Positions 57,259-64,000 of a DNA stretch of 64,000 nucleotides are shown here, in pieces; within the stretch, counting starts at the first letter, position 1, and each line of letters starts with the position of its first letter. The notes under the pieces were generated by a model. It searched no databases and was not told the origin of the DNA. It worked only from the letters and a program-made list of their open reading frames with translations. Both the position numbers and the translations under genes were made by a program. The DNA is from Cavia porcellus (taxonomy: Eukaryota > Chordata > Mammalia > Rodentia > Caviidae): assembly GCF_034190915.1 (NCBI RefSeq), contig NW_026947485.1:30145519-30209518 (forward strand), written 5' to 3'.

Positions 57259-58773
57259 TGAAAACAAGTCCAGCCCATACATGAAGACCAAATTCGCAAC
57301 CTCAAAAAGGTAGTTTAGGGCATTGCTTTGTAATTTGGCCAATACAAGGGTTACTCTGTGACCATGAAATATGTAAGCGTTGAAGCCTGTGGGTGAAGCA
57401 AGGCAGCTTCTCCCACCGGTCTGAAAAAGATCACTCTCTGAGCATCACACATGAGACTTTCAGCTGCACCCAGGACTACTAATTGACTTCTAACTTAATG
57501 ACAATTAAAGAGTGGGGCTAATAAATTCCTGTGGTTTAGCCTAATACACTTCTTAAAATATATATTAGTCTTTTACATATTCAACATTGGTTTCTGCCAG
57601 ATTTGTGAAGTAATAGAAAAAACTGGTAATAAATGAAACATATCCTTTGTAACTCATACGAAAATGATGCCAACACGCGTTTCCTGAATTCAGTGTCTGT
57701 AGAAAAAGAGGTGTAATTTATATAGTTTCATTTATAATGGTGCTAAGTTAATGCTCTTGGCTGCTTTTGACAGGGGCTTTTCCGATCAAACTGCAATGAT
57801 TTGTTTCTTTGAAACACTTTCCATACTCAAGGACTTTTAATTAGCTTTCTAGAGTGTTTTCCTGATGGATATCACCTCCCCAAAGCCTTGTAAGTTTCCT
57901 GCCTTCTAAAAAGGAGCAAGAAGTTAACAGGAATTCTGAGTTCCAGACTTTCTATGGGTCAAAACCAAACTGCAGTTTCATGAATCTGGGTGCTGCTGCT
58001 TACTGGGTGTCATGGAGAACCATTGGCCTAGTCTTCAAACTGATCAATGATCTGACTGCATTTTTACTTTACCATTGTGAACATGTCACTAAAAGCCTTG
58101 CTTTTATACAAAGATGTCAGCTGGGAGTGGTGAGAATATACGAGATCACAATTAGTCATGACTTTAAGTCATCACTTCTGAAAGGGTTCTCTAGTCAAAT
58201 AAATGGGAGCCTCCAAGGCTAAAAAGGTTAACCAGATTATCTCTGGTGAGAAAGTTCTTCAGAAATTTGCTTTTACATTGTGAGTGTTTTTAATTTGCAT
58301 GACTTCACTACCGAATCCTTCTGGTGAACATCTCACAAGATGAAGGTTCCAAAGAAGTCACTTTGAGATTCAATGAGTTAATTCATCAAATTAACAGAGC
58401 ACTTGGGAAAGGAGCAGATGGCCTTGTCACATTCTGATGGGGGGCTGAGGTAACACAGAAGGGGTCAAGGAAGTCCTTGAGTAGGGCACAGTATATATTA
58501 AAGGCATTTCACAAGGACAGACTGCTACCTGTTCTGAAAGTTACTGAAGAGAAGGAGAGAGCAGCACATGCCCTACGGCTGCACTTGTCACCTAGGAATC
58601 TGGATCTTCCCTTTACCCACCATGTCTCCATGAGAGCAAGTGTCCAGCTAATCAGACTCTGTATATGGCCCCCCATTCTATTACTTCCTTCAGTGATTCT
58701 GCCTTGTGACCGAAGAACTTGTCTGAGATTATGGTAAGCTGTGATCCAATGCATTCAAAAAATATTTCTTAGG
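57259..58773. other. Unique DNA, no gene seen
   Basis: Two overlapping frames near 58477-58754 on opposite strands have no domains. Confidence 0.4.
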
Positions 58774-58852
58774 GAAGCAGCACTGAGGATCTAATCCAGG
58801 GCTTTGGGCATACTAAGCAATTGCCCTAACATTGAGCTACATCTCTAGCCTC
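58774..58852 (-). mobile_element. Old ID-type SINE, minus strand
   Basis: GCAGCACTGAGGATCTAATC...CATTGAGCTACATCTCTAGC. Confidence 0.75.
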
Positions 58853-59540
58853 CTCCCAGAGATTTTAACATGGAAAGCTACCAGAGAGGGTAACATTATT
58901 GGCCTGTGATTAGGCAATGCCCTTGAATCTCACTCGTGGGTCAATTTTATTCTCTTTTACTCGTTACTCAGAATCTTCATTTATTGCTCCTGAAGTTTTT
59001 TTTTTCCTTCACAAAAATGCCAGACACTGTTTTTTCAGAAGGACGGCTATCCACAGAAGGGCCACAAAGTACAAATCCAGAAAATACCAAGGAAGTCACA
59101 CCATAGCCATAAAGGGATAGAGTGAACAGGCAGTGATGCTATCCTTCCCAAATATCACCTTATCACTGAAGAGAAGGCTGCCATTAACACCTGTCCCCAT
59201 GACACAGGGCCAGCACAAAGGCCTATTTAGATCAGACACCAGCACCTCCTTTGGTTCTTCTCTGGGTGAAACTCCTCCAAATAAGCCTTCCTCTGTAATA
59301 TGAAAGGACAGTAGCTAGATCCTGCTGTCAGCTGGCCATATTTCTGAAATTTCTAGCCTGTGAGTCCTAGATTGTTAGGCTTTATCTGGCATTTAACAAG
59401 TAGTTTTCAGTGAATTATTTTATGTATGAAATAAAGTTATTTATGCCTTGCTTTTCCATAATAAGGCAACATAAAGGATGTTGTTTAAGGTGCTCTTAGG
59501 GGAAGTGACTGTTGCACTGTGCATCTTGCTGGCAATATTT
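58853..59540. other. Unique DNA
   Basis: No gene or repeat recognised. Confidence 0.4.
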
Positions 59541-59629
59541 CTATATTTCTATTTCTTTCTTTCTATATATCTGCCTGTCTGTCTATTTATCTATCTGTCT
59601 ATCTATCTATCCATCCATTCATCTACCTG
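59541..59629. repeat. (TATC/TCTG)n simple repeat
   Basis: An imperfect tetranucleotide tract of TTTC, TCTG and TATC units, directly followed by an ID element, so it may be that element's expanded tail. Confidence 0.9.
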
Positions 59630-59690
59630 GGTAGGGACTGAACCAGGCTTTCATGCACAAGTGCCTACCATTAAGCTACATTCCCAGCCC
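59630..59690 (-). mobile_element. ID-type SINE, minus strand
   Basis: GGTAGGGACTGAACCAGGCT...ACCATTAAGCTACATTCCCA and GCCC. Confidence 0.8.
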
Positions 59691-61199
59691 TTCCCACAGG
59701 ATTTCAAGGGATGCTGCTGTGCACTAAGTGTTGCATTTTTCTGGAACACCAGATATAGATGCATACAAAATTGGATGAACAAACATGGACCCAAATCTGA
59801 ACCTATACAGGGTTCTCTGGAGTGCTGTCCTTTGCTATCCAACCAGCGTCAGTGTTGTAACATTTGATCATCTAGAAGGCCCTTGTATTTAAAAGACTAC
59901 TTTACAAATGTCCCTGCTCTGCACCCAGACTGCTACAATTACCCAGGAAGATTAATGAATTCACAGGCTGCTTCTAAGGATTTAATGGCTTCTTAATAGA
60001 ATAGGGTGCATATACTGCTAGCTACCCTGACAAATCATAAAAGCTTCTTAATAAGAAGCCTCAATTAGTTAATTAAAATTTGCTAATTGAAAATTCTAAG
60101 AATAGCATATAAAATATTCCAGACCTCCAGATACAGCAATAAAACACATATCTAATGTGCCCACCAGACAAGTTCTCCATATCTATGCAATAGGGAGACC
60201 TTGGTAAGTGAAATAAGAAATGAAGAAGTAGGTCATCCCATGGAAACCTTGAGAATAGTCTAATATATCAAGACTGAGAATTGGAAATTATTTATCACAT
60301 GTATAACAGGTACAAAGAATGGGGGTCACCTTTATTAATTTACTCATATATTTATTACTCTCTTACTCCTTCACAGACTTATCTTCTGTAATGGCATAAA
60401 GGCATATTTAAGAAACAGTACAAAAGTGGTACTAATTTGTTTATTGTAACATCTTTTTCTGCCCTAAAAGATACCGTTAATATTCAAGATGCTCAAAATA
60501 TGTATCATTAAGGTCACTAATTAAAGTTTCTATAAAAGAGCAGTTTAAATGTAAGGAAGGAATGCTTTTTGATGTAAGTAGAAAACATTCTTCAAATGTC
60601 ACACCAGCAGTCAAGGGGAAAGAAGAATGATCACAGAGCTGTGGGCTGACTCAGTTCACGTGCTGTGGGGTGCTAGCTGCGGCCACACCAAACCAGCCTG
60701 ATGGCTCCATCACAGTTGGTCTGAGGCATCGGCAGAGCACTGCATGATGGCTGTGCGGACACCCAAAGCTAGCCTGAGCTCTCTGACTCATTGCTGTTAT
60801 AACCCACTGCCCAGTTCTGCATGACTCATCTTTACCCTCCATACCTTAGGAGGAAGTTGGAGGTCCAATGATTCAGCTTTGAATTCAACCTCTGAATTTG
60901 ATTTTGCATTAGCCAGACTGTACCAGTTCTACCTTACCATGGCCAAACCAGGTCTCCATACAAAGAATTTTGGGGAAAACAAAAAGAAATGATGGGCCAT
61001 GTGAAAGGGGACAATTAGAGAGCGAGCTGGAATGTGAAATTAGAGCAGTACTGTTAGTGACTGTGGCTCGAACAGTGGTAACAGTGAAAAGACAGGCACA
61101 AAGGGAGGTCTTCAACAGCCACCGTGGTGACGGCACAGTCACAGCAGTAGTCTAGTGCTAACGGACCAACAACCACTTGGGGAAAAGCCTACTGGGTAC
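59691..61199. other. Unique DNA, no gene seen
   Basis: A small AT palindrome (GCTTCTTAATAAGAAGC, near 60044). Short frames only. Confidence 0.4.
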
Positions 61200-61335
61200 T
61201 AAACACCAAGGCATTTCTTATTAGTATTAGTACTTGGATTTTACAGATGAAAAATTTATAGCACTATGGGAAGATTACCTACCCACAAACACACAAAAGA
61301 GTGAAGAGTAGACCCAAGACTTGAAATTAGACATT
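61200..61335 (-). repeat. Probable MIR SINE, minus strand
   Basis: GGATTTTACAGATGAAAAAT, GGGAAGATTACCTACCCACA, GAGTAGACCCAAGACTTGAA in complement order. Confidence 0.6.
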
Positions 61336-62389
61336 TGTGGGGCTTCCTAGTCATACCCAGGGCTCTCATGCCAAATCTCACAGGACACCTCTCAGGCATT
61401 CATTTTGCTGTTCCTTTTACACGGAGTGTTATTCGTTTTCTCTCTGCCTAGCCGATTCCTATTTATATTGCCAAGCCCAACCCACTTCTGCCTTTATGAA
61501 GCTTCCTTGATTACTTCAAATCCTGTGAAGACGCAGCACTATTTGAGCTGCCAACTTGGCATAATGACGCACTGTGGTACCTGACATACTGTGCACTGTT
61601 ACTGAAGTTCCCATGTATGTCATCTTACTTTAGTGTATGAAGCACCTTTTATAGCTTTGTCTATTTCAAATTACCTGGTACTGATGAGTACAGAGTAGAG
61701 TTTCTTAGTCTTGACTGACTCATACACCACATTAAACGAACCTAACAGGAAAACTGAGAAGACACAGTATAAAAACAAGACATTGGCTGGCTCTACCGCT
61801 TTCTGACTGTCTCTGATGGTATATTCTGCGGCAAACCAAGTTCTGTAGCCACTCTGCAGGGGCATGAAGTGGCACCGCAGTCTGGCTGTGGACACAGTTT
61901 GGCCAGCAGAGGGGGCTGAGGCTGCCCAGGTCCCTTGGCAATGGCAAGGCTGGCCATCAGTGGTGGGACGATTAGTGAAGCTAGGTAAAAGATACAGGTG
62001 TGGGAGGGGAGTCCGGCAGGAAGCTGGGTCTCCTGAGCCCTGGGAGGTGCAGCGCCCTTCCTTTCAGCACCTCCTACTGCCTCGATCCTGGCAGGAAGCC
62101 CTGCTTGGGCATCAAGGGTGAGAGGTAAGCAGCAAAGGACGAGGTTACAAGGGGGAGCCCCTGAAGGCAGGGACACCAGACAGCAGGCACCGCTGAGAAC
62201 AGGTGGTTTCCCAAGCTGTGTGGTGAGTCAGAGACAGAAAGGAAAACCCTTGGGGGTGATGATGGGAGCACCTGAGAGATGGCAATGGGGCAGCAAGCAG
62301 TGTTGGCAGTTTGGCAGACCAAATCACCTCACCAGAACAGATTGGCTGAATTTTCTTCTGGGAGAAATTAGAAGATGGAGACAGCTATT
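61336..62389. other. Unique DNA, GC-richer near 61860-62300
   Basis: Overlapping frames on both strands (up to 127 codons, minus, 61793-62176) occupy a GC-richer stretch. They have no recognised domain, and competing frames argue against coding. Confidence 0.35.
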
Positions 62390-62600
62390 GATTATGCTGT
62401 GCCACGCATTATGCTAAGAACTTCACAAAGATTATTTTATTTAGCACTTACAGCAGTCTATGGTGTGGCTATTATTATCCCCCATTTTACAGATGAAAAC
62501 ACTAAGGTACAGGGAGGTTCAGTAACTTGCCCAAGGCCACATAGCTTACCAGAGGGAGAGATGATTTGAACTAAGCAGTTTCCCCAGAGTCAGTGTTTTA
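62390..62600 (-). repeat. MIR SINE, minus strand
   Basis: CATTATGCTAAGAACTTCAC, ATTATCCCCCATTTTACAGA, GGTTCAGTAACTTGCCCAAG, GCCACATAGCTTACCAGAGG: a well-preserved MIR complement. Confidence 0.88.
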
Positions 62601-63561
62601 ATCCCAAGCTACGAGATCTCCAACAGACACGGCATGTAACATAATGATAATATATATATAACATGTGCTATGTTACTGCTCAAGGGAGAATTCTCAATTC
62701 AGATTCTGCCCGAGGCTCTGTGTATGGGTGAGTGGCACAGACAACACCTTGATTCCACTGACTGACCCAGATCACAGCCTGACCAGCAGGAGCTGGCTTC
62801 CTCTTGTTACCACACATGTGCCCACATACTTCTGCTGAAGACATTAAGGAGTTCATTTTTCAGGAAAATATTCTCCCCAGATAGAGCCAACCACAAGAGC
62901 CAATGATGGCAAGAAAGAAGGAAAAAATGTCAGATTGAGCCAGGCTATGGAAGAATTCATTTTTGGGGAGTAAATTAAATACCAGGATTCTGACTTTGCT
63001 GCTGGTCGAGCCCATCTATGTAACATGGCATATAAAACAGAAACACTGGCATCAAGACCATAAGGGACAATTTCCTCTGATTCTAATTTGAATTTTGCTT
63101 CAAATAATCCTACACATGCTTATCTGAAATAAACAGCAAATCTTTTTGTCTCCCTTTTAATCAACTGGCTAATGTTCTACAAAAGTTAACAGAATGAGTC
63201 TACATCACTATTCATTTCCAAACTTCATCATGTGGGTTGGGAATCACCTCTTTAATAAATCAACAAAATGAATACAAGGAGTTTTAGATTTAAAGAATTC
63301 AATTTCTAAATTACATTGTGCTGCCACGTGGGATTTGCTGGATTAACTTTCTGTGTAGAAAGGTGAACACAGGTAAGAAGAATTTCCCAGGGGCCATGTT
63401 TTCATATGTACTACAAATGTTTGGCATACATTTTGCCAACTAATTTCCTGCCTGTGTCAAGGACAAGTGTTACTGTCTGACAATCACCATCTTCCACATC
63501 ACAGTTAACTCTAAATAGGAAATAATGCAGTGTGTGGGCTCTACTTCCAGTTGTAAAAAGC
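62601..63561. other. Unique DNA, no gene seen
   Basis: A short TA run near 62650. No gene or repeat recognised. Confidence 0.4.
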
Positions 63562-63573
63562 ATTAGACTTAAT

Positions 63574-63667
63574 TTTTTTTTTTTTTTTTTGTACTGGGGA
63601 TTGAACTCACGACCTTGCACTTGTCAGGCAGGCGCTTGTGCTGCTGAGCTAAATCCTCAGCCCAAGA
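63574..63667 (-). mobile_element. ID-type SINE, minus strand, with 12-bp TSD
   Basis: A T run, then GTACTGGGGATTGAACTCAC...GCTGAGCTAAATCCTCAGCC. ATTAGACTTAAT is duplicated exactly at 63562-63573 and 63668-63679. Confidence 0.95.
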
Positions 63668-63679
63668 ATTAGACTTAAT

Positions 63680-64000
63680 ATTAGGATGAGAAAAAAAAAA
63701 TCTATTTTTCATGACCAATGTTTGTAAACTGAAGAATACTAAAGGTTAACTGTTCTTGAATTATTTTAATAAAATTTCTTATTTTGCTTTCACATAGTTT
63801 CTAGTGGGGGTGGTGCTAACATCTGAACAAGTTACTGATGTACTTGTAATACAGTGATGGCAGCTGTGAATTGCTGTAGTATTTTGTCCACACCGCCTTC
63901 CCTACCAGCACTTTTGAGATTTAGTAGAAAGCTGAGCTTTCCCTTGGGAATGTGTAGTAAATGTTATCATCTAAAACACACATTGTAGAAGTTGGAGACT
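63680..64000. other. Unique DNA to the window end
   Basis: No gene or repeat recognised. Confidence 0.4.

Noticed and set aside
62074..62417. Overlapping frames of 80-99 codons on both strands
   Set aside because: Local GC-rich composition keeps several frames open; no domain, start context or exon borders.
1..64000. CRISPR arrays, bacterial operons, phage or plasmid features
   Set aside because: The sequence is mammalian nuclear DNA; the only regular repeats are microsatellites, SINE/LINE copies and the half-LINE 3' UTR units.

Overview
This is nuclear DNA from a placental mammal, almost certainly a rodent. The evidence is repeat content. There are at least 18 copies or fragments of a tRNA-derived ID-type SINE (core GGGGCTGGGGATTTAGCTCAG, ending GGTACC plus an A-rich tail), 7SL-derived B1-type SINEs, B4-like 7SL+ID composites, MIRs, MaLR-type solo LTRs and L1-lineage retrotransposons. 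The ID variant with a GATAAAAACGAAAAAGAC tail suggests a hystricomorph rodent, but that is a recollection-level inference and the species cannot be fixed from the sequence.

I find no host protein-coding exon, rRNA, tRNA gene or CRISPR array that I can support. The window reads as intergenic or deep intronic DNA. Most open frames are short and random, or lie inside repeats.

The main feature is at 21778-24919 (minus strand): a complete L1-lineage retrotransposon of about 3.1 kb. It has an exact 13-bp target-site duplication, a long poly(A), a CpG-rich 5' UTR with a YY1-like site about 15 bp from its start, and an uninterrupted 350-aa ORF1 protein gene. It has no ORF2 (endonuclease/reverse transcriptase). 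ORF1 runs directly into a 3' UTR made of degenerate ~150-bp tandem units. A second copy at 7184-8945 (minus) has the same ORF1-to-3'UTR junction without ORF2, and a third, 5'-truncated copy at 6450-7063 (plus) has a 16-bp TSD. The ORF2-less structure is therefore a family trait, not a private deletion. This is the 'half-LINE' (HAL1) architecture, here apparently young and coding-competent, presumably moved by another L1's ORF2 protein.

Layout: 1-6.4 kb, SINEs, microsatellites and a MIR split by an LTR; 6.4-9 kb, two half-LINE copies facing tail to tail; 9-14.5 kb, ID elements nested in an LTR-like sequence and a poly(A)-only insertion; 14.5-21.7 kb, mostly unique with candidate conserved noncoding DNA; 21.8-24.9 kb, the full-length half-LINE; 25-38 kb, unique AT-rich DNA with scattered SINEs; 38.4-39.3 kb, an old L1 3' end; 39.5-64 kb, unique DNA with MIRs, a repeat-free candidate regulatory block at 43.8-44.9 kb, a clean solo MaLR LTR at 50.1-50.5 kb, and ID elements that are all on the minus strand. 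Family assignments come from recognition of sequence patterns, not from a database search.
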